NCBI GenBank assembly: GCA_001599755.1 | Contig: BCHX01000001.1 | Coordinates: 3,968,001-4,032,000 of the forward strand | Source: Gliomastix tumulicola | Taxonomy: Eukaryota > Ascomycota > Sordariomycetes > Hypocreales > Bionectriaceae | Length of the DNA stretch: 64,000 nt | Direction of reading: 5' to 3' | In this document: positions 33,981 to 46,763 of the stretch, piece by piece | Position numbering within the stretch: position 1 is the first letter of the stretch | Layout: each line of letters begins with the position of its first letter | Position numbers and translations under genes: made by a program | Notes under the pieces: model-generated | What the model saw: only the letters and a program-made list of their open reading frames with translations | Told to the model about the DNA's origin: nothing | Databases searched by the model: none

Positions 33981-34907
33981 GGCCTCTCTCGTTAGTCTGA
34001 GTGTGTGCAGTTGGTATGTGAGTGAGTGAGTGAGTGAGTGAGTGAGTGACAAACGCCCAACGTAGAGAGGTCCTGCTGTAGTTAGGAGGGCTTGTATGTA
34101 AGTATTTATATCGTCTTCCGGACTGGTCGAGGAGTCCCATGACTTCCTGCTCTGCCCGGAGCCTTTCTTCAGCCTTCGGTGTCCGGGGCTCTCCTAAGCT
34201 CGTGCATCGGCGCAGGTATCCCGCCGACTTAGATTGAGCGACGCAATCTGATTGGTCCACGCCTGGCAAGAACCCGGCCCCACTCGGAAGCAGATCATCG
34301 AGGGTTGTCTCTCTGGCTGTCAGCATCTTATTCCTTCTGCCGTGTCTTAGCCGGAGATTTTGATAGATGCCATGGCTCGTGAACAACTTCAGGGAAGATA
34401 GATAATATTGGATCAGCCAGAGATGATAGGTAGGCGGCCCCTTTTGGAGCCCTCTATTAGTAATACTAATTATCATTATAGTATGGTCACCAGCCTTGGT
34501 CTTCGCCAGAGGGTGGCTATTAGCTCTCGACACTCCTCACAGCCCATCGTCCGCGGCTTAGCAGCTATAGGCGTTGCCCCCCTGTGCTCGCTGCTGTCTC
34601 TCTTGGCCATCCTCTCTTCATCTCTCTTCAATCACTTCATCAGGTCCTCTCTATCCGTCCGTCGTATAAGCGAGTGTGTAGACCAGTCGTTGACACCCAA
34701 AACTGAATGTGTCCCTAAAAACTCCGGTCTCTGTGCGCCAAGCCTTCTAGAAACAAAATATGAACGCGACTGCCGATGCAATGGCATCAATATGAACAAG
34801 AACAAGAACAAGAACAAGTCATTACCTCCTCTATGTGCACCCATGATAGGTCTCAGTATAAGGACCAAGACCGAGAAGAACGCTAGTTTCATCAAGAGGG
34901 ACCAGCT
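33981..34907. other. Intergenic, DJ-1/PfpI gene promoter and glycosyltransferase 3' flank
   Basis: 927 bp without a supportable gene. It contains the AGTG repeat (34018-34049), an AT-rich patch at 34455-34490 and an AAGAAC repeat at 34796-34818. Confidence 0.55.
34018..34049. repeat. AGTG tetranucleotide repeat
   Basis: About eight GTGA/AGTG units, 38 bp upstream of the DJ-1/PfpI start codon, so likely in its promoter or leader. On the minus strand it reads CACT. Confidence 0.85.
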
Positions 34908-37191
34908 TTATGCCATGTCGGCCGCCTCAGCGTGTGTCCGAGGCTGTTGTCTCGTGACCTTCTTCGACACGGTGTACACCAAGTCTAGGGTGAAGAAGTG
35001 CGACAGCTCAGCCTGGATACACGGGATCGAGCCGTACAAGGGGGCCACGAGGGGCACCATGATGTAGTCGATGACGTTCTGTCGGAACGAGCGGCGAGAG
35101 AAGCACATGCCCTCGTACAGCCCGGCGTCCCGCATCTCCCTCTCGCGGTTGTCAACGCAGATGCGATGGAATCGCTCGTAGAGGAAGATGTAGCCGGCAA
35201 CGATCATGAAGCTGACGGTCCGGATCACGTTCGAGTACGTGAAAATCCACGCGATCCCGTAGGGATCACCCTGGCCCTCGGTGACCCACGTGAATAATGT
35301 CGAGGCGATGACGAGGACCGTCATGTGAACGGGGAGGATATGCGCCTCGAAGAGTCGGTGACCGATGTAGAAGACGTTCTCCCAGTGCGGCTCCTGGAGG
35401 AGTCCCTGCGTCACGTCCGAGAAGATGCCGTTCTCGGCGCCCTCTGGTGCGTTGCCGACGTTGGAGTGGTTCTCTGGGTAGTACACCCCCGAGTTGTCGC
35501 CCAGGGAGCGGTGCAGGGGGCGGTAGGCACGGGTGGTCTGCCTCCTGTTCTGCCACATCTCGACAAACTTGCGCAGAGCGAAGCCGGTGTCGAGAGACCC
35601 CCACATGTGGCGGAGGGCCTGCTTGTAGCGAGCTTTCACGTCGAGAAGAATGCCGCGGAAGCCGCCCTTGCCGCTGCCGACGACATTACTCTGGCTGACG
35701 GGGCTCAGGATGGTGCGGCTGGTGAGGTTGCCGTTCAGTGCAAAGAAGCACTTGACGTACATGTGGAGATCCTCGCCAATGGCTTCGCAATCGCCGTCCC
35801 AGCCCCCGACGCGGTCAATCAGGTCCAGGGACAGGGAGTAGACAGACGTGGGAGGGGCGATGGCCGACCCACGGTAGAGCCCCGACATGCCACCCGCACT
35901 CCATAGTATGTCGGCGACGCGGACAATAGCCGGGACGGCGTGGGCATTACGGTCGAAGATGATAGGGGCGGCGTAGAGGGTGGTAGGGGCGGTGTCGGGG
36001 TGCGACAGGTGCATGTCAGTGAGGTGGGTGAAGAAGTTGGATGAGAGATGGCTGTCAGCTGTGGTTACGAGAAGCGGTTAGTCGCCGGCTTGGACCCGAG
36101 AGACATGGCTGAGACATCGGAGAGGTTGTCTTGGACCTACCATCAAGCCCCGTGACGATGACGTTCTTTCGAGTCTCGGCCGGGTACTTTGCGCTCAGCT
36201 TGCGCGCCGCCCAGGCCATGTTGCTCCCCTTGCCAGCTGCCTCGCCGGGGATGTCACCGGGGTGGAGTGTGTAGTCAATTGAGCGGAACTTCTTGACAAA
36301 CTCCTGCATCAGAGCGAGAGCCTTTGATTCGGCGCCCTGTTCGCGCTGCTCCATCCCGAGGTAAACCTAGAATCGCCGTTAGCTCACTCGCCCCTGACTA
36401 GCGAAGTTTCCGACTCGAGGCAAATTGGCTTCAGGCTATTGCCCTGAACCCCCCTAACCCCCCGCCCTTCTACCGCGCGTCTTGACAGAGCTGACGACAG
36501 CGCGCGAAAAGGCAAGGCCATGGCGCAAGCGAAAGCCAGATTGACCTCGGAGCTGGCGAATTGGCTCATGCTGTCCCCGGAGAGCTGCACTTACATCGTA
36601 CGAGGTCTGGGCCCTGGGGTGGCTGGCCAGGACCTCCAGGGTCTCCTTGAGGGAGTCGACCTCCTCCTTGTAATTGGGAATGACAATGGCGTGGACAAGA
36701 GGGCCAGACGAGCGCGCCTCCGCAGCAGAGAAGTCGGTGTACGCCTCAATCTCAATGTCGCCGGCGTCGCTGCTGGCGCTCGACGACGACGCGCCGTGGC
36801 TGTCCGAGATCAGCGTCTCGGAGCTCGACACGGACGTGGAGGAGCCCCGGCGGGAGAGCGCCTCGCTCTTGTACTCCTTGAGCGACCCCGTGGCCTTGTG
36901 GCGGATCAACGACCGGCTGAGGGTGGTGACGGCGTAGCAGGCGCGGAGCGGGAAGCCCATGAGCGCGCAGTGCACGAAGAGCGTGTAGTAGGCGAAGATG
37001 TATGTCCAGATGCTCGCCCTGGCCCTGTGCCCGGTGGTGTGCGAGTCCGTCTGGGCGCCCGGGAGGTGCGCCTCATGCTCGGCGGCGCGGATGCGAGCTG
37101 CCTCGTCCGAGATGACCCAGTAGCAGAGGAGGACGAGGACGACCATGCTCAGGCCACCCGCCCTTCGCGCGCACCATCCGAAGACACTCAT
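34908..37191 (-). CDS. Membrane family-2 glycosyltransferase
   Basis: Three exons (37191-36595, 36366-36141, 36058-34908) give 657 residues; introns are 222 and 82 bp. A membrane segment lies near the N-terminus (about 11-28) and a second at about 62-95. The GT-A domain follows: IVIPNYKEE near 169-177, then GLDADSH whose DxD (274-276) is restored by the second splice, then GEDLH (369-371), and QALRHMWG (421-428), which resembles the QxxRW motif of processive enzymes. Several membrane helices lie after about residue 500. Chitin and hyaluronan synthase-type folds share this order. The product polysaccharide or glycolipid is unknown; related fungal GT2 proteins affect hyphal growth. Intron 1 is unusually long for this window. 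Confidence 0.83.
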
Positions 37192-37350
37192 GGTGGGATG
37201 TCCGCTGGCTTAGAGAGGGCCAATTGGTGCTGGAGCTGTACCTGGTGAGAGCTCCCGAGGTCCTCGTGACGGTGGAGCTGCAGCAGAGCTCGAGAGCAGA
37301 CGAAGGAGGTCGGACTGCGACAGACGAGGCCAGTTCACGAGGAGCGTTGA

Positions 37351-37381
<31 letters not shown>

Positions 37382-40300
37382 AGAGGAGAAGGAGGAGGAT
37401 CGCGTGCTATAATACAAACATGGGCGATAAGAGGAGGAAGAAGAGCAGTAGGTGAGACAGAAACGTGATGTGGCAGCGAGGAAGGGTATTAGTACCAAGG
37501 TATGGGAATGTAGTATGTATGGTGACGAGATGGGAAAGGGAAGGGACCTCGAGGACTCTCGGGGGAGCTTGCTCGCGGCGGCGGGGACAAATTTCGAGTG
37601 AGTGGCTCCGCCTCCAGAGGGACGCAAGGACGGACGTTAGTGGCAGATGGTGAGGCTGGCTGGCGTGTGTCGGGGGCAAGGGGCGGGAGGTTGCGATGCG
37701 CAGACGCCGTGCCGTCGCTGGCAGAGAGACAGAGACGCTCACACTGCGGGATGAGCGTGACGGTTGGTGAAATTTTGGAGCCCGTTTGGAGCCGTTTCGG
37801 CGAGCAGCGCTCCCAGGCTGACCAGTAACAAAAGTAGCAGCCAGTGGAGGAGCCAAATGCGCGCCCCGGGAGATAGTCAGGACCCACTGCTAGTGTCCAG
37901 GACAGTGTGCCTGTTGGGTTCCTCGGAGAAGATTAGCGCGGGTCGTCACGGTAGGGATTCCAGGGTCTTGGCTGGGTTGAGCAGGTCATGCATGTCTTGC
38001 AAGCAAGCGCAGCAAACCAGCGTCGGACGTGGTGCCACGGAGGTGGATGCGATCTATCAAAGGATCGATCATTCTGGCCAGCATCCCAGCAGAGTCGCAG
38101 AGCAGCACACCCACTGCAAAATTAAGGTAGCCCAACCAGAGCCCGGGAAACTGCACGCCGCAGAAAAGCTTGACTCTGATTCGCGCCTGCGTCCAGATCT
38201 GAGAAACCCCCCCCCCTCCTCCAAGTACCTCCCAAGTCTGTGGGTGGGCTTTGCCGTCTTTTTTCTTCACATGCGCCAGACGACCTGCTCGTACCTCACC
38301 ATCATGGGGTCAAATGGTCAATAATAAAATCACAATAATAAGGCAAGTTGGCTGCCTCTTCACTAGGGGTCATCTGAAGAAAACACGAACTCCCCAGACG
38401 CTCCACAGCGTCGCCGTAAGATACGTTGTCCCTGAATTATTGACACTAGGACGGGGATGATGTCGTGGCGGTGCCGAGCTTAAACGGCACAGGCCACGCA
38501 ACCACGTTGTTCTACTGTGCTTCCAGCCCCGGGCGCTGGCTTGCTTGTTTCCATACTACAGGTGTGTACTCTGGAGATTTAGACCAAAAGCCGCTGGAGA
38601 TTTGGGAGGGAGCCACCCCTGACCCTGACTCTCTGATCGGCTTGGGAACCGTTGACAGCTCTGCGAGAGTAGTAGTGCCCCTATTAGCCGTACATCTTCC
38701 GGCCTTACAACTGGACGACCGAGCAGCTGCCTGCTGAGTCGTCGCAGAATGATTTCCACGAAGAGACGCGCAATACGTTGACAGTGCATAATCTGAATCA
38801 TGACGGGAGGGGTACGGTAGCCCAATCCATCACCATCTACGCACATCCAGCTGCGCAAAAACGGGCTCCAGCTCATGGTCTTCGCCATGGACAGACGCCA
38901 TGGGCGTGGCCTTCCCCGCGAGCCTAAGCTGCATCTCGCTGCTGCCCATACCACCCTCATCCATAACTGTCACGATAACAAAACCATCACACGACCAGAA
39001 AACCTGCCGCCGGCAAGACATACTTCTCCTTTGGACCTGGCCAACGTGAGCAACCATCACGGCGTCTCCATTGCGGCTTCGAGTTCGCGCTGGCCTAACT
39101 TCTGCTTCGTGATCGTCACTGTACATGAGCTAGCACTAGCCGCATACGTACTACGGTAGCATTTCACAGTAATAACGGAACGCACATATCGGGCACCACC
39201 ACGGAGGGTGGGTGTGGGTGTGTGGCATGTCATTTATTCGCTGAAGCGTGGTACCGACTGAGATTCCCCCCGTGCGACACCGTCCCGACCAATCACAGCG
39301 CCGGATACGGCCACAACAGGCGACTTACATGGAATCCCAGCAAAGGCCCCTCCCATCCACTGCCCTTTGCACATGTACGCTGATCCCTACCGTGACACGG
39401 CATACGGACCACGGTTGTTTGGCCTTGTTCAGCACTTGCCGTGGCGGCGGGGGGGGAAGTGAGGGAGGTAGGATGTGCTTGGGTCTGACGATGTGCTGCG
39501 TTCTTTTGAAACGGCCCCCCCCTTCGAATTTCGAGCTGTCGAGGCTCTCTCTCGAGGCAAATAGTTGGGTGGGGGCGTTTTGCTCGACGCCATTCCAGCT
39601 TGTCCAACCATTCATCCGCCCGTCTATCTATAGCACCGAGAAGAAGGGGGGACGCGTATGTATATTGAACTAATGCAACCGAGCATCATGTGCCGGCACA
39701 CAAGAGCCGTCCTGCGTGTATGACACCCCCCTAGCCGTCGTTGACGACTCTTGGCTGCACAGGTGACGATGACAATCTGCAACCGTCCCGTTTTGTATCG
39801 ATGGGAGGAGGGGGGGAACACCATCTGGGCAATGGGTTGGGTCTCGTGCGAGACCGTCGGCAGATCACGATGGACACGGCCCTGATAAACGGGAGCGTGC
39901 GCCCTTGTCCAAGCGTTGCCACTCATTCACCCACGATGAGCTTTCGTCGAACAAGAGTGGCTGAACGCTAGTTCGCAGCCGGACCCTGCCCACCATCCCC
40001 TGCGCAATTTCGCCTCAAGATTCGAGACCCTTGGGGGCAGGCAAGGAGGCAAAGGAGGCTCCTTTTTTTTTTCCCATGGGCTTCGCTGTCATGCGCCTCC
40101 TCCTCCTCCCTCCTCCGTCGTGGTGTCATAAGATGAGGTGCCAGCCGTTTGGAAGCGAGCTGGGGTTGCATTTGCAGTTGGAAATTGCGCCGCGCTCGGT
40201 TGGTGGCGGTGTAAGTCGTGTCAGTCGGGCTTCCTCCCGTGGGGTTGACTAGGTAGTAGGGCCGGTATGTCAAGCGTAGACGGCTGCATCCATCCCTTCT

Positions 40301-40757
40301 CCCCCAGGGGCTGCTGGTGTGTTAGTGGGAAGCCCATGTGTCACGCAGACGCTGCAGTAATGAACGGTAGGCGAAGGGCCGGGAAGAAGAGCCAAAAACA
40401 TGGTAGTTCCTGAGGGGGTATCTGCCTCAAAACGCCGTACCCGATGCCCCTGTACCGTGCATCTCCTACAAACGCCCAAAGCCCTGAAAGTCCATTCCGT
40501 AATCAATATCCTTCTTCCTCCATTCGCTGCGGGGTCCAGGAGAGTATGTAATTTTCCGGGCATCGCCATGCCGTCGGCGACTTGATTTTCTTGCCGCATC
40601 CGAGGTTTGTCTCGCGCAATTTCGAGGCCGGTGGTGTTATTTTTTCCAATCCCAAACGCCGTCTTCGATATGATGATACATAAGCTTCTATTTTGAAGAA
40701 AGGTCGTGGGGAATGTTAGCCCTCACAAAGGGAGAAATCGGGCGAGCAGTGACATCC
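37192..40757. other. 3.6-kb intergenic region, no gene recognised
   Basis: Upstream side of the glycosyltransferase and 3' side of THOC5. Frames of up to about 140 codons occur on both strands but none has a domain, codon pattern or splice chain I can defend. A GA repeat at 37350-37385 is a pyrimidine tract in the glycosyltransferase sense and may be in its leader. Confidence 0.5.
37350..37385. repeat. GA dinucleotide repeat
   Basis: AGAG run about 160-195 bp upstream of the glycosyltransferase start. On its sense strand it is a CT tract, a common core-promoter or leader feature in fungi. Confidence 0.8.
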
Positions 40758-41511
40758 TCAAGCTTCCTTCTCGAAGAGCTTCTGGATGGGTTTTGCGGCC
40801 TGTTGATAAAGTTAGCGTAGACCCAAGCAGGGGATGTTGGGCTGGACGCACATCGATGAACTTTTCCAGGTCATTATCCAGGTTGGCAAGATCGTCTTTC
40901 CTCCTCTTGTTGTCCGCAATGAGCTTTTGTTTCCGCTTTAGTAGTTCCTGACGCTGCTGTTCTAGGCCCTCTCGCACCGTTCGCTCGTGGTCTATCCGGG
41001 CAAACATGAGGTCGTTCTCGTCATCGTTGGCATGCTCGGGGAACTGCTCGAGGAAGTCTTCGACCGGGATGAGGGGGAGCTGCTGGTACTTGTGGCTGGA
41101 CAGATGTGTCAGTGACCCTGTTCTTGTTCTCGAACATCGGGGGGGGGGGCATGGGGCAACAAACTCGTAGCTCTCGCAGGCGGTGATCTCGTTGTGAAGG
41201 TGGCGCTGCTCGTAGTAGAGGTTCTGGAGCTGGAGGTGCAGCTGGTCGACCTCCTGTCTCCCCTCTGCCGTCTCGGTCTTGGTCGCCCGCGTCGCGAGGT
41301 TGGCGTTGCGGTGCAGCCCCCGGAGGTGCGCGACGCTTGTGAAGAGAAGTGTCTGCTGCTTCGCGACTTCCTGCTTCGCGGCCGGCGATGGATCGGGCCC
41401 GGCGTTCTTCTCGATGAGGTTGATCAGGGTCGTGGCCTGGTCGCGTGTCTGGTCTGATACCTGGAGCACCGAGATCAGGCTCGGCTCCGTGACGAGCTTG
41501 CCGGCCGTCAT
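40758..41511 (-). CDS. THO complex subunit 5 (THOC5/FMIP family)
   Basis: Three exons (41511-41165, 41095-40852, 40799-40758) give 210 residues. Introns are 69 and 52 bp; the first uses a GTTTGT donor, which is the choice that restores CESYDHKYQQLPLIPVEDF, the conserved centre of the family. The last exon is only 42 bp. Predicted structure is mainly helical with coiled coil at about 70-110 and 145-195. THOC5 belongs to the THO/TREX complex that couples transcription to mRNA packaging and export in the nucleus; the role is by homology. I start at ATG 41511; the frame stays open upstream without a family-like sequence. The Copia element sits 205 bp upstream of this start. Confidence 0.87.
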
Positions 41512-41715
41512 CGCGTCGGCTTGGAGGAGTCTGGCGATGGATGGGCGTGAATCGATGCAGGTGGAAATTAGGCAATGGGGAGAGACGTTGGTGCGAGGTT
41601 GGCAGATGCAATTGATTGAGCTGACATGCTTGGTCCTTGTCCAATCAAGAACAACGAACGGCCTTTCGGACAATGAATTGGTGATCTCCACAGCGAAATT
41701 CGCGGGCTCGGGCTG

Positions 41716-41720
41716 CCCTG
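41716..41720. repeat. Target-site duplication, left copy
   Basis: ccctg directly before the 5' LTR. The right copy at 46909-46913 is cccta, so four of five bases agree and the fifth is a G/A transition. Five bp is normal for Ty1/Copia. Confidence 0.7.
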
Positions 41721-41865
41721 TGTGGAAGGGCGTAGATTAGATAGCTTAGTCAGGCAGCTGGTGGGGGAAGCTAAGGAGCACCGGCCACCCAAATTTGGGT
41801 GGCTAGCCCTTCTTCCCTTATTATCGCCGCTAGAGTGTGAATACGATTATCCTCTTTCTCCTATA
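41721..41865 (+). repeat. 5' long terminal repeat (145 bp)
   Basis: Begins TGTGGAAGGGCG. It aligns without gaps to the 3' LTR with 14 differences, all transitions. A perfect 20-bp palindrome is at 41784-41803. The end TATA was probably CACA before mutation, as in the 3' copy. Confidence 0.92.
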
Positions 41866-42201
41866 GGTTATGGTGCCCTTGTCGCCGCTACCTTGTGACT
41901 TTCTTGCCTTTTGAAGTGCCTTTAAAGGCGCTATTATACCTTTCCTATAAGCCTTATAAATGAGGCTGTAGTTGTATACTCTTTGTGCCTTTTTTTTATT
42001 AGTGAGGTGTTGAGGTGTTATTGATTTTGACGGGCCCACTAATTTTTTAAGTATATAGGAGAACCTTATATTAATAGTCTCCCTTTATATTTAATTTTCT
42101 TAATAATAATAATAGCTATAAAGATGAAAATAATACTATTGTCTTCGCCTTATTTATAGCTTTAAAACCATTTAATTTTTATCCTATTTTAACTATCTAA
42201 G

Positions 42202-42525
42202 ATGGTGGAAACTATAAGCATGAAGTATGAGTTGCCCCGCCCTACTCTTAAGGATACATCTAACTGGGTGGATTGGTGTAATACTATTAATATGCTCGCT
42301 AAGATGAATGGCCTACTGCCTTATATTGATGGTATGGTTAAGAAAGAGGTATATAATAGAATTAGAGATATTGAAGCTATAGCTTTTATTTATACCTCCC
42401 TGTCTTTAAAGATTAAGAAAGACCTTGAGACTGTAGGGTGGTTAACTAGTAAGAAGGCCTCTAAGACTCTTATATATATTAATAATACTATTTACAAGTT
42501 TCTAGTAATAGTTAAATATAACTAG
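42202..42525 (+). pseudogene. Gag-like remnant of the Copia element
   Basis: A 107-codon open frame (MVETISMKYELPRPTLKD...) with an NWVDW motif typical of the Gag start of Copia elements. It ends early; later frames are broken by TAA and TAG. Confidence 0.65.
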
Positions 42526-43224
42526 TTTATTAAACTTTGTAACCTTAAGTGAGAGGATTTTATAAGCCTTTGGGCCTTCCTAGAATGCCTTTAGTTCCTT
42601 TGGTTATATGTTATAAAAGACATAGGTCTCCAAGAGTGTGCCTGGTTTAGTATTACCCTTTATAGTATTAAAAACACTAATCCATCGTGGTATAAGTCTT
42701 AGTTATATTATCTTTATAATAATAGCGTGATTAAGAAGGCTAAATTCTAAAAGTTCCTAGAAGAATAAGCAAATTCTGAGGAATAAGACCATACCTCTAT
42801 AGTATTATGATAGCTAATTGGAAAGGCTAATGGAAAATCACCTTCTAATACTTAAAATAACTTAACCTCTTATAGATAAATGAAGAAGCCTTTAATAAAC
42901 CTCTAATAACTTTCTTATAGCTGCTGCTTATATGAGGGATAAAAACCATATACTCCTAATTATTGTTAGCGCCTTCACCTAGAGTAATAACCTTTATCTA
43001 GAGGTAGTAGTGCCACTCCTTAATAATAGAATAATAGATAGGGTAATTATAATATAATTAATACTATAGAAGGCTTTAATTGTTATGCTTCTAATGATCT
43101 AGATTAGAGATGTGGTAATATTAATTTAAGCATGATGGATGACTTTGTAGGCATGCTAATTAAATAGCCCCTAGAACTAGACCCTAAGGTTGAAGAAACT
43201 TCACTTATGGCTATACACCATATT

Positions 43225-43640
43225 AATAAAAACAATATAATCTTTAATTTAGGCTATAGTTGTTACACCTTTAATAATTGCGCTTGGTTTAACTATCTTG
43301 TTAAGGTTAAAGGCCTAGGCATACTAGCCTTAAATGGCGGTAGTTTGAAAGTTTAGGGGCTTGGAAATGTATCACTAGAGACCCTATAGGGCAGAATTAA
43401 GCTTCTAGATTGTAATTTTTCGCCTAAGGTAGTGACTAACATGGTTAGCCTAGGCATACTTAAAAATGCCAGATATTATATAGATAGTAAGACTGATTAT
43501 ATTTGATGCTCTAGAGATGATTTTTTAATTACAAGCTACTTATGGGTGGCTAATGTGGCTATTATTAAGACTAAGGGTTTAATTAAAGTTAATCTCTTTA
43601 TACTTACTTTAGATATAATATGAGGCTCCATTGAATATGG
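43225..43640 (+). pseudogene. Protease and pre-integrase remnant
   Basis: Translation near 43230-43280 gives IIFNLGYSCYTFNN. Copia proteases have IxDSGCSxH there, so the active Asp is now Asn and the Ser now Leu, both explained by C-to-T type changes. Confidence 0.6.
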
Positions 43641-43849
43641 CCTTATGTATTAATGCCTTAGCTATGTAGGTATAAACTATATTTTGAAGGCGTGCTCTTA
43701 GGAGGGCATATAGATTAACCTAAACTTAATAAAGGACTTTTTTTATAAGCCCTATTATCTCATGAAGTTGGCGAAGACTATCTATTATAACTAATCCTTT
43801 GAGGCTAATGCCTTCCTTTCCTACATTTATTAGGATATTATTATTATAA

Positions 43850-44270
43850 AGCTAGTTGGTGTTAATAGTGGCTTCTTTCTTCTACATGTATTAGATGCCT
43901 ATATAGGCTATTACTAGACCTTTTCACTTACAAAGAAGTTGGATTCTATAGAGATTATTAATAAATTTATCCATATGATGTATAATATGATAAAGAACTT
44001 CTAGATATAGGTCTTTATTTATAATAATACTATAGAGTTTATTAGAGGTATAATAAAGAAGGTGGCTAATAAATATAATATTATCTTCTATAATAGGGCT
44101 TTATATACCCCTAAATATTAAGGATGAATTAAGAGAGCCAGATAACTTCTTGTTAAGTTAGCGCAGGCCTTTATAATTAATAGCTAACTCCTAGAAGAGA
44201 CCTAGCCACTAGCTATTTATTATGTAGTGTATATTGCTAACCTGCTACTAATGACTTCTAATAAAGATAA
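43850..44270 (+). pseudogene. Integrase core remnant
   Basis: Reads GFFLLHVLDAYIGYY, then about 45 codons later FIYNNTIEFIRG, matching the D..D..E region (DNGxEF) of Copia integrase with Asp-to-Asn change and interrupting stops. Confidence 0.65.
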
Positions 44271-45339
44271 TATATTGCCCCTGACTGCCCTATATAAGGC
44301 CCTTAATATCCCTAAATAAGGATTAATTAGGAAGATCTAGACCTAGGGCTATATGGCTTATGTTTGAAAGAATAAGCGTGAGGTTGTCCTGGCGTGTAAG
44401 ATGGAACCTTGCATGTGGAAGGGTAAGTTTGTGGGCTATAAAGGAATGAAAGGCCATATTGTGAAGGTCTAGGTTCTTAAACTTTAATATATTCTATAAG
44501 CATATGATGTATACCTTTAGGAAGGCGTTAATAATTGCTGAGATGAAGACCTTAAAGCTGAGTATAAGGTTACCTTTATTAATCTAATTTTAAAAGGCGT
44601 AGGTCATATTATTATTAAAAGAATGACTACTCTTAATTAACCTTGTAAGGGCTCTTCTCCTAATGTTGCCCTATAGCCTAATTCTTGCGAGGCTGAAGGC
44701 TAAAATAAATCTAATGATTATAGCCTATAAAATTAACACTCTCTTCTAACTCTATTGCTAATACCTAGCTACTACTCTAGTAATACCACTAAGGATAATA
44801 ATAGTTATAAAACTCCCTTAGAGGTAGCTAATATCTAAGAGAATATAGTTAGTGATTTTCCTAGAACTCGCTAGACTAGATGTATTAATTATAAGGCCCT
44901 AGGTAACACTAGTAAGGTGATTAAGAAGAGTTCCCTTATACTAATAAATTAAGATAGATATATCACCTTTATAGATGAAGATATTATTATTAAAGTAACC
45001 CTAGAGCTCTGTTTCTTAGCCTTTAAAGCTAACTATAAGGTTAAAGAGGTCCTTAATATAATTCTAAAGACTTACTTTAAAGCCTGTAAATGCTCTAACT
45101 ATCTAATAGTCTGGAAGCTAGCTAAGGCCTAAGAGATTAAAGGTATGACTACATAAGGTGTCTATAGCCTTGTTAATCTACCTTATAGTATTAAGATCCT
45201 TAATAGTAACTAGGTCTATAATATGAAGTACCTAGCTAATAGACCTCCCTTTGTGAAGGTATAATACATAGCATAAGGCAATTAGTAGTTAAGAGATGGT
45301 CTCTAAGACCTCTATGCCTCTGTTACACACATAGTATTA

Positions 45340-45770
45340 GTGTGTGTTTTCTTCACCCTTGCCACTATTAATAATCTTAAGCTTCTGCAAGGAGATATCT
45401 TAATGGCTTTCCTTAAAGCTAATATAAAAGAAGAAGTCTATATCTAATAGCTATATAGTCACTATAATGGCTCTAATTAGGTCTGGCTTCTTAATAAGGC
45501 CATCTATAGCCTCTATTCTTCTCCCCTCTAGTGGTTTAAATATATCTTTACTAACCTGGCTAAGTTTAGCTTTATTTCCTTAGCTTCTAAGTTATATATC
45601 TTTGTTAAGGGAGATATTATAATCCTACTGTATGTTAATGACTACATTATAGTGGCACCCACTAAGGAAGACCTTAAGAAAACAGCTATTATCTTTAATA
45701 ACCTATATACTAATAAGTACCTTAGAGAGCTATAAAGCTTCCTTAGTATCTAAATTAAATATAATAGGGC
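45340..45770 (+). pseudogene. Reverse transcriptase remnant
   Basis: GDILMAFLKANIKEEVYI corresponds to the DVKTAFLxG..EEVYM block and ILLYVNDYIIVAPTKEDL (YVND at 45631-45642) to the YVDD catalytic box. Several in-frame stops. Confidence 0.75.
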
Positions 45771-46079
45771 TAATTATATAATTCTACTTTATTAAGAGTA
45801 CTATATCTACGTAATCCTAAAGCTCTTCATGGATAATGATTTAAATATTATAAAGTTGCCTTGGCTGGCTAAAATACTCCTTTATAGTAGATGGAAATAA
45901 GATCTAATGGTAATACCTTCTTATAAGTGGCTCTAATATATAAGCTGCCTTAATTAGTTGGTGAACTTAACTTAACTAGATATTATATTTATAAGTTTAA
46001 AGCTTTCTAAAGTAAATACTAAGGTGAAAGAAATATATATTACTATCTTTAAATACCTGGTGTAATACCTAAAGGGAAC

Positions 46080-46400
46080 CATGAAGATGGGTATTATGTT
46101 AGGAGGACTTGAATATAATAGGGCTACTCTACGCCTCTATATATTTGCTAATGCTTCCTTTATAGACTATCTTAATAATTAAATCTCTATAGGTGACTAT
46201 ATTATATTCCTAGCTAGAGGCCTAATTCTATAGAAGAGCAAGAAATAGAGCCTGGTAACCTTAAATATAATAGAAGTGGAATTTATTAACCTTACACCTG
46301 CTGCTACCTTAGTTATTTGGATTAATAAGCTTCTTGCAAACCTTAAGGCACTACAGCTAACTCTAATTATCCTATTTACTAATAGCTAGAATATACGCCT
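46080..46400 (+). pseudogene. RNase H remnant
   Basis: GLEYNRATLRLYIFANASFIDY and later LVTLNIIEVEFINLTPAA match the Copia RNase H blocks (CDADWAGD and ALSSTEAEY), with stops. Confidence 0.65.
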
Positions 46401-46763
46401 TAATATTTTGAGCCTAAGCGCTTAGGCCTATATTAGGTATATTAATACTTATTTTAAATAGGTTATTAACTATATTAAGCGTGGAGATTTCTCCCTGGAA
46501 TTAGTATAAATAAGTACTATAATAGTAGATAGTCTTATAAAGCCTCTTTTAAGGCTTAAGTATGCTGACTTTATTGAGCTATTAGCTATAAAGGCTGTAG
46601 TCTAATTGTATGGTGGACATAGAAGGGTAAGGTAAGGCCTTAGAATAGCTCCACTTTAAGGCTATATAGTAAAGGGGAAGGCTTTAACACTAAAGATTAA
46701 AGAATAAGTGTAAAATTAAGCGCCTAAATAGCTTCCTTTTTCTCTATACTACCTAAGGGGTGG

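Noticed and set aside
33481..34533. 350-codon frame overlapping the DJ-1/PfpI gene
   Set aside because: It reads the DJ-1/PfpI exon in another frame and runs through the AGTG repeat; the composition is not protein-like.
36441..36466. Telomere-like CCTAACCC words
   Set aside because: Only one imperfect unit, within an intron between coding exons, with no repeat array.
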